In this document: positions 34,463 through 42,717 of the stretch, piece by piece
How positions within the stretch are numbered: the stretch's first letter is position 1
Layout: each line of letters starts with the position of its first letter
Assembly (NCBI RefSeq): GCF_007859315.1
Contig: NZ_VOHA01000001.1
Coordinates: 868,001 to 932,000 of the forward strand
Origin: Reyranella sp. CPCC 100927
GTDB lineage: Bacteria; Pseudomonadota; Alphaproteobacteria; Reyranellales; Reyranellaceae
Direction: 5' to 3'
Length of the DNA stretch: 64,000 bases
Program-made: the position numbers and the translations under genes
Notes under the pieces: model-generated
Told to the model about the DNA's origin: nothing
Databases searched by the model: none
The model's input: only the letters and a program-made list of their open reading frames with translations

Positions 34463-34822
34463 CTAGCCACGCGGGTGTCGACGGCGGTTGCTGTCCATGC
34501 CATCTCCGCGGGGAATATCCATCCCGTGCGTGTAGCGGGCGGCATGCCAGTCCAGCAGCGGCCGCCAGGACCACCGTGACAGTTCGAAAGCGACGCATTC
34601 GGGTGAGATACCGATGTCGCGCAGGGTGCGCGCATCGACGCTGGCCAACGCTTGTCGCGCAGCGCGACGCTCGCGCCACAGGTGCCACATCGCGGTCAAT
34701 GCCTGCAGCAGCGGGCGCTGCCGGGCGTTTCGCTGCTGCGTTTCGCCGTGCACGCGCGCGTCGATCGCATCGCTGCGCGACATCAGCTGGTCGGTGATTT
34801 CCAGTCGTTGCAGCATGGACAT
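34463..34822 (-). CDS. DUF1127 domain protein
   Basis: The protein has 119 residues. The DUF1127 motif ([24 protein letters not shown]) lies at about 62-85, followed by an Arg/Trp-rich tail. Small DUF1127 proteins in alphaproteobacteria are linked to phosphate and carbon metabolism and RNA regulation. This one is longer than the roughly 50-residue members and has extra N- and C-terminal parts. AAGGAGA precedes ATG 34822. Confidence 0.85.
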   Translation of the reverse strand: MSMLQRLEITDQLMSRSDAIDARVHGETQQRNARQRPLLQALTAMWHLWRERRAARQALASVDARTLRDIGISPECVAFELSRWSWRPLLDWHAARYTHGMDIPRGDGMDSNRRRHPRG

Positions 34823-34937
34823 GATGATCTCCTTCGCTAGGCTCGGGAGCATCGTCGAAAGGGCTGTCAGTTTTCGTCAGGAGTGATCGCAGCCGGCGTG
34901 ACAGAAATATGCCCGTGGCTGCGAGATCTGGCTGAAA

Positions 34938-35627
34938 TCAGATCTGTTCGGGAATGCTCTCGCGTTTGCGCCACTCCGACACCAGCATGGTGCGCCGCCG
35001 CGGATAGCGCTCATCCGTGGGATGCGCATGAAGGATCCGGTCGGTGCGGAAGTGTCGGAAGTCCTGGCGTGTTTCGCACCAGGCGGCAACAACCTGGGCC
35101 TTGTCGAAGAAGGCAATCGCGATCGGCCAGATCGTGCGCTCCGTGCCCTTGCCCTCGGCGTCCGCGTAGGAGATCCGCAGCTTGCACTCAGCCCGGATGG
35201 TGCGCCGTAGCATGGCAACATCGGTCGTCACCTGCGGCGCGCGGGTGGCACCGGCAATCAGGGCAGCGTTCTCTGCCTTGTCGCGCAATGCCGGCGGCAG
35301 CACGGCGGTGACCTTGGCCAGCACATCGGCCGCGGCGGTCGCCAGCGGCGCGTCGGCGCGTTGCGCCACCAGCCGCAGGCCCAGCACCAAGGCCTCGATC
35401 TCGTCGTCGCCGAACATCAGCGGCGGCAGCATGAAACCCGGCCGCAGGACGTAACCCAGGCCGGCTTCGCCGTCGATCGGGGCGCCCTGACCGCCCAGCG
35501 TGGCGATGTCGCGATAGATGGTGCGCTCCGAGACACTCAACTCGGCAGCCAGCACGGCAGCCGTCACCGGCCGCCGCCGGCGGCGCAGGGCTTGGAGCAG
35601 ATCGAAAAGGCGCGTGGAGCGGGACAC
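34938..35627 (-). CDS. YafY-type HTH/WYL-domain transcriptional regulator
   Basis: The protein has 229 residues. The N-terminal helix-turn-helix (RLFDLLQALRRRRRPVTAAVLAAELSVSERTIYRDIATL) is followed by a WYL domain (about 135-200: LRISYADAEGKGTERTIWPIAIAFFDKAQVVAAWCETRQDFRHFRTDRI, split here). WYL domains sense nucleic-acid-like or other ligands. The start is a GTG. Likely targets are nearby genes, but none is shown. It lies in the same orientation as the DUF1127 gene. Confidence 0.92.
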   Translation of the reverse strand: MSRSTRLFDLLQALRRRRRPVTAAVLAAELSVSERTIYRDIATLGGQGAPIDGEAGLGYVLRPGFMLPPLMFGDDEIEALVLGLRLVAQRADAPLATAAADVLAKVTAVLPPALRDKAENAALIAGATRAPQVTTDVAMLRRTIRAECKLRISYADAEGKGTERTIWPIAIAFFDKAQVVAAWCETRQDFRHFRTDRILHAHPTDERYPRRRTMLVSEWRKRESIPEQI

Positions 35628-35671
35628 AGCAATCGGATCAGCGAAGGGGTGGCGATACTACCATCGGCGGC

Positions 35672-36589
35672 TCATGGGCTGTCACGTCGTCGTCGGCCGC
35701 CGGCGCGCAGTTCACCCTGCAGCCAGCGCCGGAACTTGGCGATGGCATCGGCCATCGGTGATTGCGGCAGCCAGACCAGGTGATAGGCGTAGGTGTCGCG
35801 GATCGACACATCGAACAGGCGCACCAGGCGGCCGGCCCGCAGGTCGGCATCGGCCAGCAACTGCCGGCCCAGCGCGACGCCGCCGCCGGCGACGGCGATA
35901 TCCAGGGTCAGGCCGGTATCGGCGACCAACGGACCGCTCGGCGGTCGCACCAACTCGCAACCGGCCTCGTGTAGCCACGGCTCCCAGGGTTGCAGGTGGT
36001 GCCGGATCAGGACGGCGCGTGACAGGTCCTGTGGCCGGCGCAGCCGCAGGCGCCGCTGGTAGGCTGGGCTGGCGACCGGGAAGACCGTTTCGTCGGCCAG
36101 ATGCACCGATGACAGGCCCGGCCATTGGCCCGGCCCGTAGCGAACGGCGACATCGACTCCGGTCCGGCGCAGGTCGATCACGTCGGCCGACGGCCGCAAT
36201 TCCAGCTCGATCTCGGGATGCGCCGCCGCGAAATGGCCCAGGCGCGGCGCCAGCCAGCGTGACGCGAACGACGGCGTGGCGCTGAGCGCCAGCGGCCGGG
36301 CGCCCGACGGGGGGCGCCGGACGCGCTGGCCGTAGATCGAATCCACCAGCTGCAGGGCCTGGCGTGTGCCGGGCAGCAGGCGCCGGGCTTCCGGCGTCGG
36401 CACCATGCGCCGCCCGTCGCGCACGAACAGCGGATAGCCGACCAGGGTGCGCAGCGCCGCCAGCCGCTGGCTGACGGCGGCATGTGTCAGGCCCAGCTCC
36501 TCGCCGGCGCGCGTGTAGCTCTGATGGCGTGCCGCCGCCTCGAACAGGCGCAGGGTTTCCAGGGAAGGCAGGTGCCGGGGCATGTCCAT
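35672..36589 (-). CDS. LysR-family regulator (GcvA-like)
   Basis: The 305-residue protein has an N-terminal HTH (SLETLRLFEAAARHQSYTRAGEELGLTHAAVSQRLAALRTLVGYPLFVR) of the GcvA subgroup and a periplasmic-binding-like effector domain from about 95 (LALSATPSFASRWLAPRLGHFAAAHPEIELELR). It is divergent from the GFA-GST-GST genes with an operator-like site between, so it probably controls them and itself. The inducer is unknown. Confidence 0.93.
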   Translation of the reverse strand: MDMPRHLPSLETLRLFEAAARHQSYTRAGEELGLTHAAVSQRLAALRTLVGYPLFVRDGRRMVPTPEARRLLPGTRQALQLVDSIYGQRVRRPPSGARPLALSATPSFASRWLAPRLGHFAAAHPEIELELRPSADVIDLRRTGVDVAVRYGPGQWPGLSSVHLADETVFPVASPAYQRRLRLRRPQDLSRAVLIRHHLQPWEPWLHEAGCELVRPPSGPLVADTGLTLDIAVAGGGVALGRQLLADADLRAGRLVRLFDVSIRDTYAYHLVWLPQSPMADAIAKFRRWLQGELRAGGRRRRDSP

Positions 36590-36591
36590 AT

Positions 36592-36606
36592 GTTAGCAAA
36601 TCTTAC
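36592..36606. promoter_or_regulatory. LysR-type operator (T-N11-A) between lysR and the GFA gene
   Basis: GTTAGCAAATCTTAC contains T-N11-A (T36593, A36605) within an imperfect palindrome (GTTAG/CTTAC). It lies three bases from the LysR start codon and about 75 bases before the GFA gene, the classic place for divergent LysR control. Confidence 0.5.
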
Positions 36607-36678
36607 CGGCAAGGTTCATGAACATCGCTGGCATGCGCAATCCGCGGCACCTACGTAGCGGTGGCAGGAGGGATGGTC

Positions 36679-37092
36679 ATGCTCACCGGAAGCTGTCTCT
36701 GTGGAAGCGTGTCCTATGAAGTCGATGCGCCGGCAGGACCGATCGTGCACTGCCATTGCGCGACGTGCCGCAAGGCACATGGCAGCGCCTTCTCCAGCGT
36801 CTGCGAGGTTCCCCGCGACAAGTTCCGTTGGACGCGGGGCGAGGCGCTGCTGCGCGCCTATGAATCGTCTCCCGGCAAGTTCAGGCGATTCTGCTCCCAA
36901 TGCGGTTCGCAGATCCTGGCCGACCGGGTCACCAGGGCAACCGTCCTGTTGCGGCTGGGATGCCTCGATACCCCGCTGTCGGACCGGCCACGCTGCCACA
37001 TCTGGCGATCGGACAGCGCGTCCTGGTACGACCCGAAACACGATCTGCCCGAGCTGCCGGAAGGCTTCGTTCCGACATCGCCAGCTGCCTGA
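36679..37092 (+). CDS. GFA-family (glutathione-dependent formaldehyde-activating-like) zinc protein
   Basis: The 137-residue protein has the GFA/CENP-V zinc motifs: CLCGSVSYEV, CHCATCRKAHGSAF and CSQCGSQI. Members bind zinc and in some cases glutathione adducts; most have no tested activity. ATG 36679 has GGAGGG seven bases upstream. It leads a run with two GSTs, which favours a glutathione-linked role. Confidence 0.9.
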   Translation: MLTGSCLCGSVSYEVDAPAGPIVHCHCATCRKAHGSAFSSVCEVPRDKFRWTRGEALLRAYESSPGKFRRFCSQCGSQILADRVTRATVLLRLGCLDTPLSDRPRCHIWRSDSASWYDPKHDLPELPEGFVPTSPAA

Positions 37093-37105
37093 TCGGAGAT
37101 CAGCG

Positions 37106-37783
37106 ATGACTTTGACCCTGTACTACTCCCCCAATGCCTGCTCGCTGGCGCCGCACATCGTGCTGGAGGAGATCGGCGCGGCCTATCGTCTTGAACTCGC
37201 CTCGGTACGCGACGGCACGACCCAGTCCGCCGAATTCCGCGCCGTCAATCCCAAGGGCCGGGTGCCGGTGCTGCACGGCGTCGCGGGCAGCGGCATGGGC
37301 CCGGCCGGCGTGCTGACCGAGGCGCCGGCGATCCTGCTCTATCTGGCGCGCAGCCATCCGCAGGCTGGCCTGCTGCCGGCATCACCGATCGGCGAGGCCC
37401 GTTGCCTGGAATGGCTGAACTGGCTGTCGAGCAACGTGCATGCGATGTCCTACGGCCAGATCTGGCGTGCCGCGCGCTTTGTCGCCGACCCGGCCGACGA
37501 GCCGCCCGTCATTGCCAAGGGCCAGCAAGCCGTGCGCGAACAGTACGCCTATATCGAGCAGATCCTGGCCGATGGCCGGACCTGGGCAGTGCCGGATGCC
37601 TACAGCATCGTCGATCCGTTCCTGTTCGTCTTCCATCGCTGGGGCGAGCGCATCGACGTTGACATGACGGCCTATCCGGCGTGGGGTCGCCTGACGCGAC
37701 GCCTGCTGCAACGCCCCGCCGTTCAGCGTGCCTTGCAGCAGGAAGGACTGCTCCCCCAGGAACCTCAAGTGGCGGCGGGATGA
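37106..37783 (+). CDS. Glutathione S-transferase family protein (copy 1)
   Basis: The protein has 225 residues. The thioredoxin-like N-domain starts LTLYYSPNACSLAPHIVLEEIGA, as in beta-class GSTs with a conserved Cys10-type residue, followed by NPKGRVPVL and LTEAPAILLYLA; the C-terminal helical domain has DAYSIVDPFLFVFHRWG. It conjugates or reduces electrophiles with glutathione. GGAG lies upstream of ATG 37106. It is one of two tandem paralogs. Confidence 0.93.
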   Translation: MTLTLYYSPNACSLAPHIVLEEIGAAYRLELASVRDGTTQSAEFRAVNPKGRVPVLHGVAGSGMGPAGVLTEAPAILLYLARSHPQAGLLPASPIGEARCLEWLNWLSSNVHAMSYGQIWRAARFVADPADEPPVIAKGQQAVREQYAYIEQILADGRTWAVPDAYSIVDPFLFVFHRWGERIDVDMTAYPAWGRLTRRLLQRPAVQRALQQEGLLPQEPQVAAG

Positions 37784-37787
37784 GACG

Positions 37788-38429
37788 ATGACGACGGCAC
37801 TCTACCATTCGCCCGGCGCGTGCTCGCTCGCGCCGCACATCATGCTGCATGAAGTCGGCGTTCCGTTCGAACTGCGCCTCGCCGACGCGCGCGGCAAGCG
37901 TCTGCTCGAGAATGCCGACTATGTCGCCGTCAACCCGCGCGGTCGCATTCCGGCACTCTTCATCGACGGGTTCCTGCTGACGGAGAACGCGGCGATCATG
38001 TCGTATCTCGCCCTGCAGTACCCCCAGGCGGGACTGCTGCCGCAAGCGCCACAGGCGCGGGCGCGCTGCCTGGAGATGCTGGTGTGGCTCTCCAGCACCG
38101 TGCATGTCGCCTTCGCCGGCATCTGGCGGCCCGAACGCTTCGCCGCCGGCACCGACCACGCCGCGGCGCTGGAAGCCCATGGCCGTGCTGCGGTGGCGCG
38201 CTATTTCGGCGAGATCGAAGCGGCCTATGCCGAGCGCGGCTTTGCCGCCGGCCCGGGCTATTCGGCGGCCGATCCGTTTCCCTTCGTGCTGTTTCGCTGG
38301 GGCAAGCGCCTCGGGCTCGACATGCACAGGCAGTACCCGGCGTGGAGCGCCGTCGTCGCGCGCCTCTGGGACCGTCCCGCCGTGCAGCGCGCCGTCGCCG
38401 CCGAGGCGCTGTCGCGCTCGGATTGGTGA
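37788..38429 (+). CDS. Glutathione S-transferase family protein (copy 2)
   Basis: The protein has 213 residues and parallels the preceding gene: ALYHSPGACSLAPHIMLHEVGVPFEL, NPRGRIPALFIDG, LTENAAIMSYLALQYPQAGLLPQAP and GYSAADPFPFVLFRWGKRLGLD. It starts four bases after the first copy stops, so the pair is certainly cotranscribed. The two copies are clearly diverged, an old duplication. Confidence 0.93.
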   Translation: MTTALYHSPGACSLAPHIMLHEVGVPFELRLADARGKRLLENADYVAVNPRGRIPALFIDGFLLTENAAIMSYLALQYPQAGLLPQAPQARARCLEMLVWLSSTVHVAFAGIWRPERFAAGTDHAAALEAHGRAAVARYFGEIEAAYAERGFAAGPGYSAADPFPFVLFRWGKRLGLDMHRQYPAWSAVVARLWDRPAVQRAVAAEALSRSDW

Positions 38430-38430
38430 T

Positions 38431-38613
38431 CTTCACCTCTCCCGCAAGCGGGAGAGGTCGACGGGCGCGCAGCGCCCGGTCAGGCGTATCGGCCGTCGGC
38501 CGATACGCCGAGGTGAGGGCCCAAGGATACAGCGCCGCGTGCTTGATCCCTCACCTTCCATCGTGCTGCGCACGACGGGCCCCTTCCTCTCCCGCTTGCG
38601 GGAGAGGAGAGAA
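38431..38613. repeat. Multi-hairpin intergenic repeat block between GST and trpS
   Basis: Five nested or serial palindromes fill this gap between convergent genes. Outer copies CCTCTCCCGC-AA-GCGGGAGAGG (38435-38458) and its relative with a TT loop (38585-38608) flank GGCGTATCGGCC-GTC-GGCCGATACGCC (38483-38509), an AGGTGAGGG/CCCTCACCT pair (38511-38519 and 38548-38556), and short GC stems. It looks like a mosaic repeat of the BIME type, and may also end transcription of both flanking genes. Confidence 0.75.
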
Positions 38614-38615
38614 CG

Positions 38616-39680
38616 TTACGGCTTCAGGAAGCCCACGACGCGGTAGACCTCGTCGAGGATCGGTCGCGCCAGTGCGTTGGCGCGCTCGGCGCCGTCGCGC
38701 AGCACGGCGTCGACGTGGCCGGGATCCTTCACCAGCCGCTGCATTTCGCTGCCGATCGGGCCGATCTTGGCGACTGCCAGATCGGTGAGTGCGTTCTTGA
38801 ACGCCGAGAACTGCTGACCGGCGAACTCGCGCACGACATCGGCCTTTTCCTTGTCGGCGATGGCCGCATAGATGCCCAGCAGGTTGTCGGCTTCCGGCCG
38901 CTTCTCGGCATCGGCCTCGCTCTCCGGCATCGGCAGCGGGTCGGTCTTGGCCTTGCGGATTTTCTGGGTGATGGCGTCGGCGTCGTCGGTGAGATTGATG
39001 CGCGAATAGTCGGAGGGATCCGACTTGCTCATCTTCTTGGTGCCGTCGCGCAGGCTCATCACGCGCGTGGCGGCGCCGAAGATCAGCGGCTCGGCGATCG
39101 GGAAGAAGTCCGGCACGGCGAAATCGTTGTTGAACTTGATGGCGATGTCGCGCGTCAGCTCCAGATGCTGCTTCTGGTCCTCGCCCACCGGCACGTGGGT
39201 TGCCTTGTAGAGCAGGATGTCGGCCGCCATCAGCGAGGGATAGGCGAGCAGGCCCAGCGAGGCGTTCTCGCGGTCCTTGCCGCTCTTCTCCTTGAACTGC
39301 GTCATGCGGTTCATCCAGCCGATGCGCGCCACGCAATTGAAGATCCAGGCCAGCTGGGCATGCGCCGCCACGGTGGACTGATTGAAGATGATGTTGTTCT
39401 TGGCATCCAGCCCGGCGGCGAGGAACGCGGCGGCGATCTCGCGCGTCTGCTGGGTCAGCTCCTTGGGGTCCTGCCACTGGGTGATGGCATGCTGGTCGAC
39501 GACGCAGAACAGGCAGTCGTAGTGACCCTGCAGGCGCACGAAATTGCGGATGGCGCCCAGGTAATTGCCCAGGTGAAGGTTGCCGGTCGGCTGCACGCCG
39601 GAGAAGATGCGGCCCTTCAGGCCACGCGCCGTGTAGGCGTCGAGATGCGGGTTGGATGCCGCGCTGCTGGCGTCAGGCAT
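38616..39680 (-). CDS. trpS: Tryptophanyl-tRNA synthetase
   Basis: This 354-residue class Ic synthetase charges tRNA-Trp. It has the HIGH-type motif in [19 protein letters not shown], the tryptophan pocket segments [10 protein letters not shown] and [12 protein letters not shown], the [18 protein letters not shown] block and the KMSKS loop ([17 protein letters not shown]). The length is normal. GGGAG precedes the ATG. In most alphaproteobacteria it directly follows murJ; here three genes separate them. Confidence 0.98.
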   Translation of the reverse strand: MPDASSAASNPHLDAYTARGLKGRIFSGVQPTGNLHLGNYLGAIRNFVRLQGHYDCLFCVVDQHAITQWQDPKELTQQTREIAAAFLAAGLDAKNNIIFNQSTVAAHAQLAWIFNCVARIGWMNRMTQFKEKSGKDRENASLGLLAYPSLMAADILLYKATHVPVGEDQKQHLELTRDIAIKFNNDFAVPDFFPIAEPLIFGAATRVMSLRDGTKKMSKSDPSDYSRINLTDDADAITQKIRKAKTDPLPMPESEADAEKRPEADNLLGIYAAIADKEKADVVREFAGQQFSAFKNALTDLAVAKIGPIGSEMQRLVKDPGHVDAVLRDGAERANALARPILDEVYRVVGFLKP

Positions 39681-39802
39681 GGATATGGACTCCCGTCAGA
39701 ACATACGTGGGCACGGCGCTGTGGACGCCCGCGCACCGCCCTGGTGGAGCGGGCGGCGGCGCGATATCGCCGAAGACGCCGGTCCGGTCAAGCCGGGGCC
39801 TT

Positions 39803-39889
39803 CTGTCATTCCGAGCACAGCGAGGAATCTTTTCGATCGGGACACCTGCCCGGGACCCGAAAGATTCCTCGCTGCGCTCGCAATGACAG
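39803..39889. repeat. Inverted-repeat element between divergent trpS and peptidase genes
   Basis: Arms at 39803-39835 and 39858-39889 are near-perfect inverted repeats about 32 bases long (core GAGGAATCTTT / AAAGATTCCTC, with outer CTGTCATTCCGAG / CTCGCAATGACAG) around a 22-base loop. This word (CATTCCGAGC-GCAGCGAGGAATC) is familiar as a dispersed repeat in many bacterial genomes. It folds into one long hairpin and is not coding. Confidence 0.8.
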
Positions 39890-39922
39890 CGGTTATGCTG
39901 GCGCCCCCAAGGAGACCGCGGC

Positions 39923-40864
39923 ATGGCTGACGTTCCGATCGAGTTCGATTTCCCCGACATCACGCGGTGGCGGGCGGGCAATAGCGGCACCGAGTTTGTC
40001 TACGTGTTCGAAAGCGGCGCGCCCGGGCCCACGGTGATGGTGAATGCGCTCACCCACGGCAACGAGGTCTCCGGTGCGATCGTGGTCGATGCGCTGCTGG
40101 ATGCCGGCCTGCGGCCACGGCGTGGCGCGCTGATCCTGAGCTTCGCCAATGTCGAGGCGTACTTCTCCTTCAACAAGGACCATCCGTTCAAGTCGCGCAT
40201 GGTCAACGAGGACTTCAACCGCGTATGGTCGCGCCTCGACCAGCCGGGCGACACCGTCGAGCTGCGCCGCGCGCGCCTGCTGCGCCCCTTCGTCGAGCGC
40301 GCCGACATGCTGCTGGACCTGCATTCCATGCATGACGACTGTGTGCCCCTGATGCTGGCGGGCCCGCTGGAGAAGGGGGTGGCGTTCGCGCAGAAAGTGG
40401 GCACCCCTATCGACATCATCCGCGACAAAGGTCACCCGTCAGGTCGTCGCATGCGCGACTATGGCGGCTTCGGCGACCCGGCCAGTCCGAAGGCGGCACT
40501 GCTGATCGAGACGGGCCAGCACTGGCGTGCCTCGTCGGTGGTCGTGGCCAAGGACGTCACGGCGCGTTTCCTTGCCTTGACCGGCGTCGTCGACGCGGCG
40601 GATCTGCCGGCCGGGTGGCGGCAGCCGACGCCCGACACGCAGCGCGTCGTGGAAGTGACGCACGCGATCGCCACCAAGAACGGCAACTTCACGTTCACGC
40701 AGCGCTACAATGGCCAGGACACCGTGCCGCGCGCCGGCACTGTCCTGGGCCACGACGACGACGTGCCGTTCGTGACGCCCTACGACGATTGCGTGCTGGT
40801 CATGCCGTCGAACCACGCCGTCAAGCCGGGCGTGACCATCGTGCGTCTCGGCCGCGTTTCCTAG
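39923..40864 (+). CDS. Succinylglutamate desuccinylase/aspartoacylase-family M14 zinc hydrolase
   Basis: The 313-residue protein has the AstE/AspA zinc site: VNALTHGNEVSG (His and Glu ligands), the Arg/Asn pair in NEDFNRVW, the second His in LLDLHSMHDD and the catalytic Glu in ALLIETGQHW. It should cleave an N-acyl amino acid or related amide. AAGGAGA precedes the ATG. Its stop overlaps the end of the convergent MAPEG gene. This gene and the next two interrupt the ancestral murJ-trpS pair. Confidence 0.9.
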   Translation: MADVPIEFDFPDITRWRAGNSGTEFVYVFESGAPGPTVMVNALTHGNEVSGAIVVDALLDAGLRPRRGALILSFANVEAYFSFNKDHPFKSRMVNEDFNRVWSRLDQPGDTVELRRARLLRPFVERADMLLDLHSMHDDCVPLMLAGPLEKGVAFAQKVGTPIDIIRDKGHPSGRRMRDYGGFGDPASPKAALLIETGQHWRASSVVVAKDVTARFLALTGVVDAADLPAGWRQPTPDTQRVVEVTHAIATKNGNFTFTQRYNGQDTVPRAGTVLGHDDDVPFVTPYDDCVLVMPSNHAVKPGVTIVRLGRVS

Positions 40865-41262
40865 AACGACGAGAATCCGGCGAGGCGCATGACAATGCCG
40901 GCGGCTGCGCCAAGGAACAGCAGGAGGCATGCCGACGTTTGAATGAGGAAGCCCGGCAAGCGTTTCTCTGTTGCCTTGCTGTAGCCGGCGAAATAGACGA
41001 CGCGGCCTATGATCCAGGCGAGGCCGACTGCCGCCGCGGCAATGTCGCTCCAATAGATGGCGCAAAGCCACAACGGAACCAGGAACGTCGGCATCCATTC
41101 GAGCGTGTTCTGATGCACGCGGAAGATCCGGTCGAAATCAGGATGGCCGCTGGTCGCCGGAAGCTTGACGTTGAACCGGCCGCGGGCGCCAGCAACGCGC
41201 GTCGCGAGAAAGAAATACCAGGCGATGGCCAGCAGCGTGACGATCGCGGTGTAATGCGGCAT
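40861..41262 (-). CDS. MAPEG family membrane protein
   Basis: This 133-residue protein has four membrane helices and the MAPEG signatures RFNVKLPATSGHPDFDRIFRVHQNTLEWMPTFL (split here) and WIIGRVVYFAGYSK. MAPEG proteins include microsomal GST and eicosanoid enzymes; bacterial members are likely glutathione-dependent detoxifying enzymes. ATG 41262 gives the usual N-terminus. Confidence 0.9.
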   Translation of the reverse strand: MPHYTAIVTLLAIAWYFFLATRVAGARGRFNVKLPATSGHPDFDRIFRVHQNTLEWMPTFLVPLWLCAIYWSDIAAAAVGLAWIIGRVVYFAGYSKATEKRLPGFLIQTSACLLLFLGAAAGIVMRLAGFSSF

Positions 41263-41306
41263 GGCGGTCCTTCCGGCGCACTCTGAGGCAGGTGTTGCAC
41301 GCAGAC

Positions 41307-42638
41307 TTATCCGCGCAACGGCAGCGGTTGATCCTCCAGCATTCCCTTGACGACGATCTTGCGGGCAAGGTCGGTGTCGATGCCGTGATGCGTCAGCAGA
41401 TCGCCGCACTCGGCGACAATGGCGTCGGCATCCTGCATCACCTTGAGGTGCTTGTACTGATCCTCGTGCGCGATGCCCATGCTCTGGCCGACGATCTCCA
41501 GCAGGTTGACGATGCGGAACGGCCAGTCGCGTTCATGGGCACAGAGATCACGATGGTCGGAGTGATAGACCGCCGCCAACGCATCGACACCGGCGGCCTG
41601 CGCCGCCTCCAACTCGGCCAGCTGAAGTTGCCGCTTGTAGGCCGGCAGCGACGCCAGCTGCGCCGACTGCAGGCCGACCGTGGGCTGCGCCAGATCGACC
41701 AGTTCGACGCCGGGAACCGTGCGCAGGATGGCCGCGGCGGCGTCGGCCACGCCGGCGACCCCGGCATGCTTGTGCAGGGCCACGCGCAGCGGCACGGGCT
41801 GGCACAGCAGCGGCCGCAGGCGATCGAGGTGCTGGTGCAGGAACAGCATGAACGGCGTCATGTCGAACGGCCGTTCGCCGGTGGCGCGCTCGAATGTCGG
41901 CAGCATGTTCTCGCTGAACTGCACGAAGCAGCTGGGACACCACGAGATCACCTGGCCCGATGCGGACTGCGCCAGCTTGGTGATCGTGCTGGCGGCGAAG
42001 CGCGATGCCGTGTTGGTGTCGCCGGCGCGGAACTGCAGGATGCCGCAGCAGTGCGACGGGCCACCCATGACGCGATAGCTGACGCCGAGCCGGTCGAGGA
42101 TGTCGAGGCACAGCAGCGCGATGTGCGGTGTCTTCAGCACGTTGCAGCCGGTGTAAAAGACGACATCCGGCAGCGGTGGATCGGCATCGGGCAGGGCGTG
42201 CGTCTGGCTCGGCCGCTGGCCCAGGCGCTCCAGCGCCGCATCGTTCAGCTGCAGGCGTGACAGCACGGAGACGTCCTGGCTCATGCGCCGGAAAGACTCG
42301 ACGCCGGCGCGGCGCTGGGCGGCATCGTCGCCCGCGGCCTTGGCCATCTTGACGCGCGCCACCGCGAGCAGGAATCGCGGGTTGACGCCATAGTCGCAAG
42401 CCTTGATGCAATCGCCGCTCAGAATGCAGGTGCTGGCCCATCGGCGCGCCTCGTCGGGGCCGCTTCCCAGCCGCACGATATCCAGCACGCCGTCAACCAC
42501 GCGCTGCGGCTCGGCATCGGCGATGCCGGCCGGGGCTGTGATCGGACAGGCCGTGAAACAGGCACCGCATCGGGTGCAGGCGTCCAGCATGTCATCGACG
42601 CGCCGCGCGAAGGCGGCATCGAAACCCGCGTTGTCCAT
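41307..42638 (-). CDS. (Fe-S)-binding CCG-domain protein (HdrD/GlpC-like)
   Basis: The protein has 443 residues. The N-terminal ferredoxin part has CTRCGACFTACPI (about 21-33) and CILSGDCIKACDYG (about 70-83), each able to hold a 4Fe-4S cluster, although the second has an altered first spacing. The C-terminal part has one clear CCG motif (GPSHCCGILQF) and a WCPSCFVQF motif, as in HdrB/D, GlpC and LutA relatives that pass electrons between quinone and a dehydrogenase or disulfide. No flavoprotein partner lies next to it. GAGGAAG precedes ATG 42638. The substrate is not known. Confidence 0.85.
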   Translation of the reverse strand: MDNAGFDAAFARRVDDMLDACTRCGACFTACPITAPAGIADAEPQRVVDGVLDIVRLGSGPDEARRWASTCILSGDCIKACDYGVNPRFLLAVARVKMAKAAGDDAAQRRAGVESFRRMSQDVSVLSRLQLNDAALERLGQRPSQTHALPDADPPLPDVVFYTGCNVLKTPHIALLCLDILDRLGVSYRVMGGPSHCCGILQFRAGDTNTASRFAASTITKLAQSASGQVISWCPSCFVQFSENMLPTFERATGERPFDMTPFMLFLHQHLDRLRPLLCQPVPLRVALHKHAGVAGVADAAAAILRTVPGVELVDLAQPTVGLQSAQLASLPAYKRQLQLAELEAAQAAGVDALAAVYHSDHRDLCAHERDWPFRIVNLLEIVGQSMGIAHEDQYKHLKVMQDADAIVAECGDLLTHHGIDTDLARKIVVKGMLEDQPLPLRG

Positions 42639-42717
42639 GGCTGCTTCCTCGCCGGGACCACCGACGGTAGCATAGCGCGGATCGGCTGCCAGCCGATGCA
42701 CCGCTGTTGCAATCCCG

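Noticed and set aside
39803-39889. Transposon remnant with inverted ends
   Set aside because: The inner loop is only 22 bases and no transposase fragment is present; a REP-like hairpin fits better.
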